This document shows, one piece after another, positions 37,682 to 45,555 of a stretch of 64,000 bases of DNA (position 1 is its first letter; each line of letters opens with the position of its first letter). A program made the position numbers and the translations under genes. The DNA comes from Oceanobacillus piezotolerans (GTDB lineage Bacteria > Bacillota > Bacilli > Bacillales > Amphibacillaceae): NCBI RefSeq assembly GCF_003665065.1, contig NZ_RCHR01000003.1, positions 124,001 through 188,000 of the forward strand. The letters run 5' to 3'. The notes below the pieces were generated by a model. The model did not search any database, was not told where the DNA came from, and was given only the letters and a program-made list of their open reading frames with translations.

Positions 37682-39184
37682 CTATTCGTCAATATCCTTC
37701 TTCTTTTTTGCCTTTTGCTTCGGATATCTAATTAAGTCTTTTGGTCGATAAGATTTAAATCGTTTGTATTGAAATTGATTTGGCAAGCGAAACAGAACCT
37801 TATTGAAATCTTTCATTTCCAATGGATAAATTGGTGATAGATATGGTCTTCCAAGCGAAGTGAGCTTTAATAAATGAATAACTAAAAAGCATGCACCAAA
37901 GAGAATACCTATAATTCCAAGAAACCCAGCAAGTATAATCATAGGAAAGCGAATAATTCGTGCTGTTGTGCCCATTAGATAATTTGGTGCTGTGAAAGAA
38001 GCAAGTGCACTTAATGCTACAAAAATAATCAATACATTACTAGTAATTCCTGCTTGTACCGCTGCCGTACCAACGACCACACCACCAACAATACCAATTG
38101 TCTGGCCAACCTTTGTCGGTAATCTTGCACCAGATTCACGTAAGAGTTCAATCATTAATTCTAAAAATAAAGCCTCTAATATTGGTGGAAAAGGTACTGC
38201 TGCTCTCGATAATCCCAGATTAACCAGCAATGTTGGTGGGATAATTTCATAATGAAAGGTAGCTGCCGCTACATACATCGGAGTAAGCAGTGTAGATAAT
38301 AAAAAGGAAATAAACCGCAAGCCTCTTAGAAATGTACCAACATTCCAGCGCATATAAAGATCTTCTGTAGACTCAAAATAGCTAAAAAAGGAAGTAGGGG
38401 CAATAATTGCTGTTGGACTGTTTTCTACTAACACACCAATTTTCCCTTTGTTAATGCTATAACTAAAACGATCAGGTAATTCAGTCGATAAAAACTGAGG
38501 GAAGATTGTCGAAGAGGAGTCTTCAATATATTGCATTAATATAGCGCTGTCCTCAACAAAATCTATATCCAGTTCCGTTAGTCTTTGCCTCATTGTTTGT
38601 ACGTCATCACTATTTGCGATGGAGTGCAAATAGATGATTCTCACTTCACGAGGCTCTCTTTTTCCGAGCATAAACCTTTCTAGTACAAGATCTTCACTAC
38701 GGATATTCCAGCGAACAATATTAAGGTTCGTGACCATCGATTCGGTAAATCCAATCTTTGGACCAAGTACCAATGATTCGGTTTCAGATTGTTGGAGTGA
38801 GCGCTTCTCTTTTTTTGATAACATATAAGCAATAGCTGTCTGCTCCTGTTCGATATATACATAGACTTTTCCAAGAAGGAGATTCGCTAGGATGTTTTTC
38901 AGATTAACTACTTCTTCTGGTCCGTTTAACGGAATCTCGTTTTTTATACTAGTGTTTGCCCATGGTATTTCTTTTGATAGTAATGGCTCTAGCAAGAAGT
39001 TCTCTATTTTTTCGGATTCCACTAAATAGGCAATGAAAAAGACAGCGAGCTTTTTATCCTTTTTTTCATATATGGAAAAGCTAAGATCAGGGTTGTTATT
39101 AAATTGATCTTGTAAGATTTTTTTTAGTTCGGCTACTTTGATTGGAAAAATAGATCCCTTTTCAGGACTTCGGCTTCGTTTCAT
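37682..39184 (-). CDS. gerA: Spore germination protein, GerAA family
   Basis: 500 residues. A large hydrophilic N-terminal domain (about 1-285), then five membrane helices (about 290-460) with the family blocks FPPILEALFLELMIELLRESGARLP and VGQTIGIVGGVVVGTAAVQAG. It forms the oligomeric channel-like subunit of the receptor. GAGGTGACAGG precedes the ATG. A sigma-G-like -10 (CATACTA on the minus strand, 39224-39230) lies about 40 bp upstream, as expected for forespore expression, but its -35 is poor. Confidence 0.92.
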   Translation of the reverse strand: MKRSRSPEKGSIFPIKVAELKKILQDQFNNNPDLSFSIYEKKDKKLAVFFIAYLVESEKIENFLLEPLLSKEIPWANTSIKNEIPLNGPEEVVNLKNILANLLLGKVYVYIEQEQTAIAYMLSKKEKRSLQQSETESLVLGPKIGFTESMVTNLNIVRWNIRSEDLVLERFMLGKREPREVRIIYLHSIANSDDVQTMRQRLTELDIDFVEDSAILMQYIEDSSSTIFPQFLSTELPDRFSYSINKGKIGVLVENSPTAIIAPTSFFSYFESTEDLYMRWNVGTFLRGLRFISFLLSTLLTPMYVAAATFHYEIIPPTLLVNLGLSRAAVPFPPILEALFLELMIELLRESGARLPTKVGQTIGIVGGVVVGTAAVQAGITSNVLIIFVALSALASFTAPNYLMGTTARIIRFPMIILAGFLGIIGILFGACFLVIHLLKLTSLGRPYLSPIYPLEMKDFNKVLFRLPNQFQYKRFKSYRPKDLIRYPKQKAKKKKDIDE

Positions 39185-39340
39185 CCTGTCACCTCATGTC
39201 AGGTGTTTATTCTTTCATTTCCTTAGTATGGGTAGAAGAAGAGAAATTATGTTAGAGAATACCGTTGTTTTTAATATTGGGGGATTTAGTGGTTACTTCG
39301 AAATGCATTTTTCCAGATACTTTTTCTCTCTTTAAACATA

Positions 39341-39371
39341 AAAACTATCGCAACCTCTTTACGATAGTTTT
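39341..39371 (-). terminator. Terminator of the carbonic anhydrase gene
   Basis: On the minus strand AAAACTATCG and CGATAGTTTT form a perfect 10-bp stem followed by a T-rich run. Confidence 0.85.
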
Positions 39372-39378
39372 ATTTTTT

Positions 39379-39936
39379 CTAATCTATATCTCTTGTAACG
39401 ACATCAACTTTACCAGTATCAGGATCAATAACCAGCCCATGAACTTTTATTTCAGATGGGAGCAGGGGGTGGTTGCGAATAATTTCTACACTTTGTTCGA
39501 CAGATGCTTGAACCGTCTTAAAACCATGGAACTCTTCATGGAAGTCAATGCCAGCATGTGTTAATGCATCGATAGTATCCTCATTGATACCTCTGTCAAT
39601 CATGCTTTTTGTTAATTCTTCAATATTCACATTTGACATCCCGCAATCATGATGACCAATGACAAGTACTTCTTCGGCCTTTAGTTTATAGACTGCTACA
39701 AGTATGCTCTTCATAATACTGTCAAACGGTTTTCGAATAATCGCTCCTGCATTTTTGACCATTTTTACATCGCCATTTTCAATATTTAAAGCCCGATGTA
39801 AGAGTTCAATAAGTCTTGATTCCATACAGGTAAAGATCACCATCTTTTTATTAGGAAATGTATCTGTTGAATATGCTTCATAATGTTTATTCTCTACAAA
39901 ATTCTTATTATATTCCAGCATTTTATCCAGATGCAT
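39379..39936 (-). CDS. Beta-class carbonic anhydrase (YtiB-like)
   Basis: 185 residues from ATG 39936 (minus); AAAGGAG lies nine bases before it, whereas the TTG at 39945 abuts the ribosome binding site. Zinc ligands Cys37 (FTCMESR), His95 and Cys98 (GHHDCGM). It hydrates CO2 to bicarbonate. The usual CxDxR dyad has Glu39 in place of Asp with Arg41 kept. Overall layout matches B. subtilis YtiB. Monocistronic. Confidence 0.88.
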   Translation of the reverse strand: MHLDKMLEYNKNFVENKHYEAYSTDTFPNKKMVIFTCMESRLIELLHRALNIENGDVKMVKNAGAIIRKPFDSIMKSILVAVYKLKAEEVLVIGHHDCGMSNVNIEELTKSMIDRGINEDTIDALTHAGIDFHEEFHGFKTVQASVEQSVEIIRNHPLLPSEIKVHGLVIDPDTGKVDVVTRDID

Positions 39937-40100
39937 TTTATTCAACTCCTTTTATTTTCTAAAAAAGACTATATCATTTTTATCGAAAATTGGGAAATTT
40001 TTAGAATATATTCAGATGTGCTTTCCTTGATTTACTTGAAGGAAATTAATCGAAATTCTCAAAAGGAGCTAATAAAAGTTTAGTATCATTAAAAAAGTCA

Positions 40101-40129
40101 TTGACTTTGTATTTTCTAAATACTATAAT
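40101..40129 (+). promoter_or_regulatory. Strong sigma-A promoter of the exporter leader
   Basis: TTGACT (40101-40106), 17-bp spacer, TATAAT (40124-40129). Predicted start near 40136, giving an untranslated leader of about 350 nt before the transporter gene. Confidence 0.88.
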
Positions 40130-40163
40130 AATTGAGGATACTAAAGAAGGGAGGTTACCAATT

Positions 40164-40232
40164 ATGGAAAATGTAAGAAAGCAACTCATCATTAACTTAA
40201 TAAGCCATTGTGACCTCCATCGGAAAAGATAG
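40164..40232 (+). CDS. 22-residue leader peptide of the multidrug exporter operon
   Basis: ATG 40164 is nine bases after GGAGG and the ORF ends with TAG at 40230-40232. The peptide begins MENVRKQLIINLIS and ends in a basic CDLHRKR tail. Its codons 16-18 contain attenuator segment B, so ribosome position decides which hairpin forms. It is probably cis-acting by translation rather than a functional protein. Compare the longer BmrB leader peptide of B. subtilis; I cannot align them here. Confidence 0.7.
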   Translation: MENVRKQLIINLISHCDLHRKR

Positions 40233-40266
40233 CTCATTCGAGATATACAGTTAGTTTATTTTGGAA

Positions 40267-40297
40267 GGTCACATGAGTCTGTGGCCTTTTGTATTTT
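40267..40297 (+). terminator. First (attenuator) terminator in the exporter leader
   Basis: GGTCAC (40267-40272) and GTGGCC (40281-40286) pair with one wobble, extended by flanking AA/TT, followed by TTTTGTATTTT. Confidence 0.7.
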
Positions 40298-40305
40298 AAA
40301 TAGTG

Positions 40306-40458
40306 ATGGCTGTCTTTGTCATTTTTGTAGGTGTACATCTTTACCTGCAGAAATCCGACAAGGGCATCGGTCAGAGTCTAAGGGGATTTTTCCTTCATTC
40401 TCTAAAATGCATACGTCATAGGCGTGTGCTTTTTTTGTCCCTTAAATTTTCATGGTAA
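40306..40458 (+). other. 50-codon ORF spanning the second terminator, no ribosome binding site
   Basis: ATG 40306 to TAA 40458. It begins MAVFVIFVGVHLYL and covers the second hairpin. No Shine-Dalgarno precedes it, so translation is doubtful; it is listed because the known bmrB leader ORF is of similar length (about 54 codons) and position. Confidence 0.25.
40409..40436 (+). terminator. Second terminator in the exporter leader
   Basis: GCATACG (40409-40415) and CGTGTGC (40423-40429) pair over all seven positions with one G-T wobble, followed by seven T. It lies 50 bp before the transporter start. Confidence 0.75.
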
Positions 40459-40485
40459 AAACGAAATCGATTGGCAGGTGGAAGA

Positions 40486-42237
40486 ATGTTTGCGGTTTTT
40501 AATAAGTTAGGTTGGTTTTTTAAACATTATTGGAAAAGGTATTTAATTGCAATCATTGCGCTTAATGTGGCGAGTGCAATTGGATTAATACCACCAAAAT
40601 TAGTCGGATACACCATCGACCAAATTCAATTTGGCACCTTAACAAGTGCAATTTTAACCTCGTTAATACTTGGTTATCTCGTTCTAATTGTCGTACATTA
40701 TTGTATATCTTTTTTCTGGGATTATACATTATTTGGGGGAGCTGCGATTCTGGAAAGGTGGATGCGCAGTCGTTTGATGTCACATTTTCTAAAAATGACC
40801 CCAACCTTTTTTGGGAAGCATCGAACAGGGGATCTAATGGCCAGGTCAACAAATGACTTAAAGGCTATTAGTCAAACGGCAGGATTTGGAGTCTTAACAT
40901 TAGTAGATTCCAGCATTTTTATGTTTATGATTATTGCCATGATGGGTTTTACCATTAGCTGGGAGTTGACTATTGTATCCCTAATTCCATTGCCAATTAT
41001 GGCAGTGGTTATGAATAAATACGGAGCAGCAATCCATGCAAGATTTACAGACGCACAGGAAGCGTTTGGAGAAATGAATAATGAAGTTTTGGAATCGATA
41101 CGTGGTGTTCGTGTGCTGCGTGCATTTGTGCAGGAACGTCAAGACGCAAAGCGTTTTAAAGTAATGACAAATGACGTATACGAGAAAAATATAGAAGTGG
41201 CTAAAATAGATGCTCTATTTGAACCAACAATGAAGATATTAGTAGGGATTTCTTACACAATTGGAATTGGTTATGGTGCCTTTCTTGTTTTTCAGAACAC
41301 CATGACTTTAGGAGATCTGGTTACCTTTAATGTTTACTTGGGTATGTTAATTTGGCCAATGTTCGCAGTTGGCGAACTAATCAATGTCATGCAACGAGGC
41401 AATGCTTCTCTGGACCGAGTAAATCAAACATTGGCGTATCAAGCAGATGTTCAAGATAAGAGCAATCCGACTAATTTAGAAGAAGTAGGGTCGATTATTT
41501 TTAATGAAGTGTCATTCTCTTATCCTGGTACAGAAAATGATCAGCTGAAAGGAATGACCTTGCATGTAAACAAGGGAGATACGATTGGTGTAGTAGGGAA
41601 AACAGGAGCAGGAAAAACAACTTTGTTTAAGTTATTGCTACGTCAATATCCAGGAATAAAAGGAGAAATAACGATCTCAGGTGTACCGCTAGAAGATATT
41701 GCTTTAAAACAAATCCGTTCTTGGGTTGGCTATGTTCCTCAGGACCAAATGATGTTTTCTAAAACAATACGAGAGAACATCCAATTTGGTAAGGAAGATG
41801 CAACAGATACGGAAATATATCGTGTCATGGAGCTGGCGCATTTTCTAAATGACATCAAGCAATTGCCGGATGGGCTGGATACGCAAGTTGGAGAAAGTGG
41901 CATCACCCTATCAGGAGGACAAAAGCAACGAGTAGCTTTGGCCAGAGCTTTTATTAAAGATCCTGAGATTTTAATTTTAGATGACTCTTTATCTGCAGTA
42001 GATGGAAAAACAGAAGCAAAGATTATCGAGCACCTGCGAGAGGAGCGGAAGGATAAGACGACTTTTATTGCTGCTCACCGCTTAAGTGCTGTCACACATG
42101 CAGACCATATTATTGTTTTAGAGGATGGGAAAATCGCAGAGCAAGGAACGCATGAACAATTAATGCAGTTAGATGGCTGGTATAGAAAGCAATATCAAGA
42201 CCAGCAACTGGAAAAAGGGGAGGTGGAGAGCTTTTGA
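40486..42237 (+). CDS. bmrC: Multidrug ABC exporter half-transporter, BmrC (YheI)-like
   Basis: 583 residues from ATG 40486 after AGGTGGA. Six membrane helices (about 15-300), then an ABC domain: Walker A GKTGAGKTT at about 371-379, signature LSGGQ at about 474-478, Walker B ILDDS at about 496-500. The catalytic Glu after Walker B is Asp here, so this subunit contributes a degenerate ATP site, as in heterodimeric type IV exporters such as BmrCD. Overlaps its partner gene by 4 bp. Length and motifs match B. subtilis YheI. Confidence 0.88.
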   Translation: MFAVFNKLGWFFKHYWKRYLIAIIALNVASAIGLIPPKLVGYTIDQIQFGTLTSAILTSLILGYLVLIVVHYCISFFWDYTLFGGAAILERWMRSRLMSHFLKMTPTFFGKHRTGDLMARSTNDLKAISQTAGFGVLTLVDSSIFMFMIIAMMGFTISWELTIVSLIPLPIMAVVMNKYGAAIHARFTDAQEAFGEMNNEVLESIRGVRVLRAFVQERQDAKRFKVMTNDVYEKNIEVAKIDALFEPTMKILVGISYTIGIGYGAFLVFQNTMTLGDLVTFNVYLGMLIWPMFAVGELINVMQRGNASLDRVNQTLAYQADVQDKSNPTNLEEVGSIIFNEVSFSYPGTENDQLKGMTLHVNKGDTIGVVGKTGAGKTTLFKLLLRQYPGIKGEITISGVPLEDIALKQIRSWVGYVPQDQMMFSKTIRENIQFGKEDATDTEIYRVMELAHFLNDIKQLPDGLDTQVGESGITLSGGQKQRVALARAFIKDPEILILDDSLSAVDGKTEAKIIEHLREERKDKTTFIAAHRLSAVTHADHIIVLEDGKIAEQGTHEQLMQLDGWYRKQYQDQQLEKGEVESF

Positions 42238-44270
42238 GAAAGCCATCAACAGAAAAGAAATTATTTAAATATGCACTCCATTATAAAAAAGGTATTTTAA
42301 TTGGGCTGGCATGCTTAATCGTTGCTGTCACACTGGAACTTGCAGGGCCGTTTATAGCCATGAGGGTAATTGACAATCATATTGTCGGGGTTGAAGGCTA
42401 CTGGCAGGAAGTATCAGATAACGATGATCGGGATACCGTTTCATATAATGAGGGGCATTTTAAAAGAATGGATCGAGTTACGGAAAGTGACCAGGTGATT
42501 GGGGATCCAGTAACGCTGCTTCAAGTTGGCAGGAGCTATTTTACAATAGGGGAAGAGGTGCCTTTACAAGGGAAGCGAACTGCAGAAGATAATGTGATTA
42601 CCATATCTACTGCTGAAGGGGAGTCCAGTTATACAGGAGAACGCTTATCTCTGACTGAAGTCACACCGTTCTTTCAGCCAGAACAGAGGCCAATTATATA
42701 TTTACTTGGGCTATATGTGCTTCTGCTTGTAATTGCCGGTTTCTTTCAGTTTTTTAAAACCTATTACCTGCAAAAGTCAGCTAATCAAATTGTAAAAAAG
42801 ATGAGAAACGATTTATTTCAACATACACAACGTATTCCTATTAATTATTTTGTAGATCAGCCTGCCGGGACCATAGTAGCACGAATTACAAATGACACGG
42901 AAGCAATCCGGGACTTATATGAACGTGTTCTATCCATTATTGTTACAAGTGTTATTTATATGCTAGGAATCTTTGTCGCCTTGTTCATTCTGGATGCAAG
43001 ACTCGCAACCCTCTGTTTAGCAGTTATTCCACTACTATACCTTTGGATGAAAGTCTATAAATATTTTGGAACTAAATATAATAAGGTGATTCGTAGTACA
43101 AATAGCGAAATCAATGGAAATATTAATGAAGCTGTTCAAGGGATGTCTGTTATTCAAGCGTTTAATCAAGAGAAAAGAGTAAAGGAAGACTTTGAGGTAC
43201 TAAACCAACGACACTTTAAATACCAGAAAAAGCTATTGCGATTAAGTGCTTTGACTTCCTATAATCTAGTAACGGTAATAAGAAACTTAACGTTTGTTGG
43301 TTTCATTTGGTATTATGGTTCTTCATCTTTCGAATTAAGCAGTATTATCTCGATAGGAATGCTCTATGCCTTTGTTGATTATATTACTCGATTATTCGAA
43401 CCTGTAACAGATATTGTAAATCAGCTGCCACTTTTAGAGCAGGCACGTGTTGCTGGAGGTCGGGTCTTTGCTTTAATGGATATTAGAGGAGAAGACGTCG
43501 TGGATGATGAAGTATCTAGATACAGCGGGAACATTCGCTTTGAAAATGTTTCCTTTGCTTATAATGATTCAGATTATGTGTTGAAGGATATATCATTTGA
43601 AGTGAGTGCTGGTCAAACGGTTGCTTTTGTAGGGCATACAGGTTCAGGGAAAAGCTCTATTATGAATTTACTATTCCGTTTTTATGATCCGCAGCAGGGT
43701 GAAATTACGATAGATGGCATGTCCACTCGTGATTGGTCCCGCCAACAGGTGAGAAGCCATATGGGTATTGTATTACAGGATCCATTTATGTTTTCTGGAA
43801 CGATTTTGTCAAATGTTACCATGAATGATCCCTCTATCTCTAAGGAGCGGGCGATTCAGGCATTACAAGCAGTAGGTGCAGATCGTTTCATTGCAAAACT
43901 GCCAAACCAATATGATGAAGTGGTAACAGAGGGTGGATCTACTTTCTCATTAGGAGAAAGGCAATTAATTTCTTTCGCTCGTGCTCTCGCTTTTGATCCA
44001 GCTATCCTTATTTTAGATGAAGCAACAGCCAATATAGATACCGAGACAGAAAGTGCGATTCAGGAAGCATTAGAAGTATTAAAAAAAGGGAGAACGACAT
44101 TAATTATTGCACATCGCTTATCGACGATACAGAAAGCAGATACGATTTTTGTTCTAAATCATGGTAAAATAATGGAAAGAGGAAATCATGAACAATTAAT
44201 CCATGAACAAGGATTATATTATCAAATGTATCAGATGCAGCAGGGAAGTATGAAAACGGCAGTTTCTTAA
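42234..44270 (+). CDS. bmrD: Multidrug ABC exporter half-transporter, BmrD (YheH)-like
   Basis: 678 residues, TTG start coupled to the upstream stop (TTGA), with GGGGAGGTGG before it. Between helices 1 and 2 there is an extracytoplasmic domain (about 50-152), the feature that makes BmrD longer than BmrC. Walker A GHTGSGKSS and Walker B ILDEA with the catalytic Glu are canonical, while the signature is SLGER instead of LSGGQ. Together with the Asp in the partner this gives one canonical and one degenerate ATP site. It should export drugs, probably ribosome-targeting antibiotics judging from the leader control. Confidence 0.88.
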   Translation: MRKPSTEKKLFKYALHYKKGILIGLACLIVAVTLELAGPFIAMRVIDNHIVGVEGYWQEVSDNDDRDTVSYNEGHFKRMDRVTESDQVIGDPVTLLQVGRSYFTIGEEVPLQGKRTAEDNVITISTAEGESSYTGERLSLTEVTPFFQPEQRPIIYLLGLYVLLLVIAGFFQFFKTYYLQKSANQIVKKMRNDLFQHTQRIPINYFVDQPAGTIVARITNDTEAIRDLYERVLSIIVTSVIYMLGIFVALFILDARLATLCLAVIPLLYLWMKVYKYFGTKYNKVIRSTNSEINGNINEAVQGMSVIQAFNQEKRVKEDFEVLNQRHFKYQKKLLRLSALTSYNLVTVIRNLTFVGFIWYYGSSSFELSSIISIGMLYAFVDYITRLFEPVTDIVNQLPLLEQARVAGGRVFALMDIRGEDVVDDEVSRYSGNIRFENVSFAYNDSDYVLKDISFEVSAGQTVAFVGHTGSGKSSIMNLLFRFYDPQQGEITIDGMSTRDWSRQQVRSHMGIVLQDPFMFSGTILSNVTMNDPSISKERAIQALQAVGADRFIAKLPNQYDEVVTEGGSTFSLGERQLISFARALAFDPAILILDEATANIDTETESAIQEALEVLKKGRTTLIIAHRLSTIQKADTIFVLNHGKIMERGNHEQLIHEQGLYYQMYQMQQGSMKTAVS

Positions 44271-44405
44271 AGTGAAACTTCACTCTGTTGGGGTTCTTTA
44301 TCCCCACTGAGGGGGAGTTGAACGAATCGGGCATATGCTGGCTATTGTCCCCCCTATAATTTGAATAAATTTAAAATTGGGACCATACAGCCAGTTCATG
44401 CGGGA
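44271..44405 (+). repeat. Dispersed structured repeat, GAACGAATCGGG family, copy 2
   Basis: Starts on the base after the bmrD stop codon with AGTGAAACTTCACTC. The 5' hairpin is GGGG..CCCC inside CTC..GAG; then GAACGAATCGGGC, GTCCC..GGGAC and CAGCCAGTT. Probably provides termination for bmrD. Confidence 0.72.
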
Positions 44406-44425
44406 TAAGTTGCGGGGTGTCATAA

Positions 44426-45247
44426 ATGAAGGATCATGATAAAGATAACATAATTGATGAAGATTTATATGAAGAAATCGATGATGAGGAGTTATATGAA
44501 CTCGTTCAAGAAGAGAAAAGGAAGGCTTTAAATAGATCAAAGGAAGCGAAAGAAGGAAAAAATACAAAACGTCCATTTCCTAACTGGGCGTTTTGGGTTA
44601 TAGCGCTAGCGCTCTTTATTAATGTACTTGCTTTAATTCCACAAACCTTTTCCATTCCGGCTATCGATTTTTTAACAACCTCTGCAAGGCTGTCGGCTAA
44701 TAAAGATATACAAGAATATAAAGAAGCTGTAGTCGTTATCGAAACAGAGGATAGTAAGGGGACAGGGTTTGCTTTTACCCCTGAAGGAAGAATACTGACT
44801 AATCACCATGTTATTGAGGATAAGCATTCCATTACAGTGGCTTTCCCTGAGGAAGGCTTGTTTACTGCACGTGTCATCGAACAGTATCCTGATATTGATC
44901 TGGCACTATTGCAAGTAGATGGGGAGAATTTACCCTCATTAAATTTAGCAGATTCTGATTTACAGATAGAAGAACAAGAAGCAATCTATTTTATTGGTAA
45001 TCCTTTGAGATTTAATGGCATTGCCAACGAAGGAGAAGTTATTGGGCCTCTAAAGTTACCTGATTGGAAAGAAAAGGTAATCATGATCGATGCCCCCGTC
45101 TACCGAGGTAATAGTGGAAGTCCTGTCATTAATGAAAACGGAGTAGTAATTGGTATTATTTTTGCTACACTAAATCACGATACTCACGGAAAAGTAGGAC
45201 TATTTGTCCCAGTCTCACTATTTAAAAAGTATCAGAGCGAGAATTAG
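44426..45247 (+). CDS. Membrane-anchored trypsin-like serine protease (HtrA-like, no PDZ)
   Basis: 273 residues. An acidic then basic cytoplasmic N-terminus (1-52), one membrane helix (about 54-72), then a chymotrypsin-fold domain with catalytic His128 (TNHHVI), Asp158 (DIDLALL) and Ser230 (YRGNSGSPV). No PDZ domain follows, so it is shorter than DegP/HtrA. The protease domain should face the outside. Target unknown; a role in surface protein quality control is inference. Confidence 0.85.
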   Translation: MKDHDKDNIIDEDLYEEIDDEELYELVQEEKRKALNRSKEAKEGKNTKRPFPNWAFWVIALALFINVLALIPQTFSIPAIDFLTTSARLSANKDIQEYKEAVVVIETEDSKGTGFAFTPEGRILTNHHVIEDKHSITVAFPEEGLFTARVIEQYPDIDLALLQVDGENLPSLNLADSDLQIEEQEAIYFIGNPLRFNGIANEGEVIGPLKLPDWKEKVIMIDAPVYRGNSGSPVINENGVVIGIIFATLNHDTHGKVGLFVPVSLFKKYQSEN

Positions 45248-45261
45248 AAATATCTCTGCAG

Positions 45262-45294
45262 TGTCTCTGGCTTAACAGCTTTGAGACATTTTTC
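45262..45294 (+). terminator. Terminator of the protease gene
   Basis: TGTCTC (45262-45267) and GAGACA (45283-45288) with a 15-nt loop, followed by TTTTTCTT. Confidence 0.6.
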
Positions 45295-45444
45295 TTATAA
45301 AAGTAAACTACATTTAAACAAAATGTAATCTTCTCCAATCTTTTACATGTTAGGATTAAGGAAATGCAATAATATGGGAAATCTGTCGAAATTTATGGAA
45401 TGGTTAAGGTGATTTTTCATATAAAAAGAAAAAGAGGCTAAAGT

Positions 45445-45555
45445 ATGATGTCTAATCTAAATCAAACTAATAATAAATTTACATATAATTATACACCCAA
45501 AAAGCAATTTCCTGAATCGAATATTATAGTAATCGGAGGTGTTTCCGTTTGGTAA
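45445..45555 (+). CDS. Possible 36-codon upstream ORF overlapping the sigI start
   Basis: ATG 45445 follows AAAGAGG at good spacing; the frame begins MMSNLNQTNNKF and ends with TAA at 45553-45555, seven bases inside sigI. Rich in Asn, no known domain. If transcription starts from the sigma-I-like promoter at 45493, this ORF would be cut, so it would be translated only from an upstream promoter. Weak evidence. Confidence 0.3.
   Translation: MMSNLNQTNNKFTYNYTPKKQFPESNIIVIGGVSVW
45493..45521 (+). promoter_or_regulatory. Candidate sigma-I-dependent promoter of sigI-rsgI
   Basis: ACACCC followed by an A-tract (45493-45503) and CGAA (45518-45521) resemble the -35 ACCCCC and -10 CGAA elements reported for sigma-I. 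The gap to the sigI Shine-Dalgarno GGAGGT (45535) leaves a short leader. Autoregulation is known for this sigma factor. Confidence 0.45.

Larger units (their letters stand above)
40136..40485 (+). promoter_or_regulatory. Attenuator leader of the BmrCD-like exporter
   Basis: Four segments can pair alternatively. A (40150-40158, GGAGGTTAC, contains the leader Shine-Dalgarno) pairs with B (40210-40218, GTGACCTCC, within leader codons). B also pairs with C (40263-40272, containing GGTCAC). C pairs with D (40281-40286, GTGGCC) to make a terminator followed by TTTTGTATTTT. A second terminator lies at 40409-40436. This is the arrangement expected for ribosome-mediated attenuation: stalling early in the leader ORF frees B to pair with C and abolishes the terminator. 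B. subtilis bmrCD is known to be controlled this way by bmrB. Confidence 0.75.

Noticed and set aside
44298..44576. A 92-codon minus-strand frame across the repeat and the protease start
   Set aside because: No ribosome binding site, opposite to a well-supported protease gene and within a noncoding repeat.
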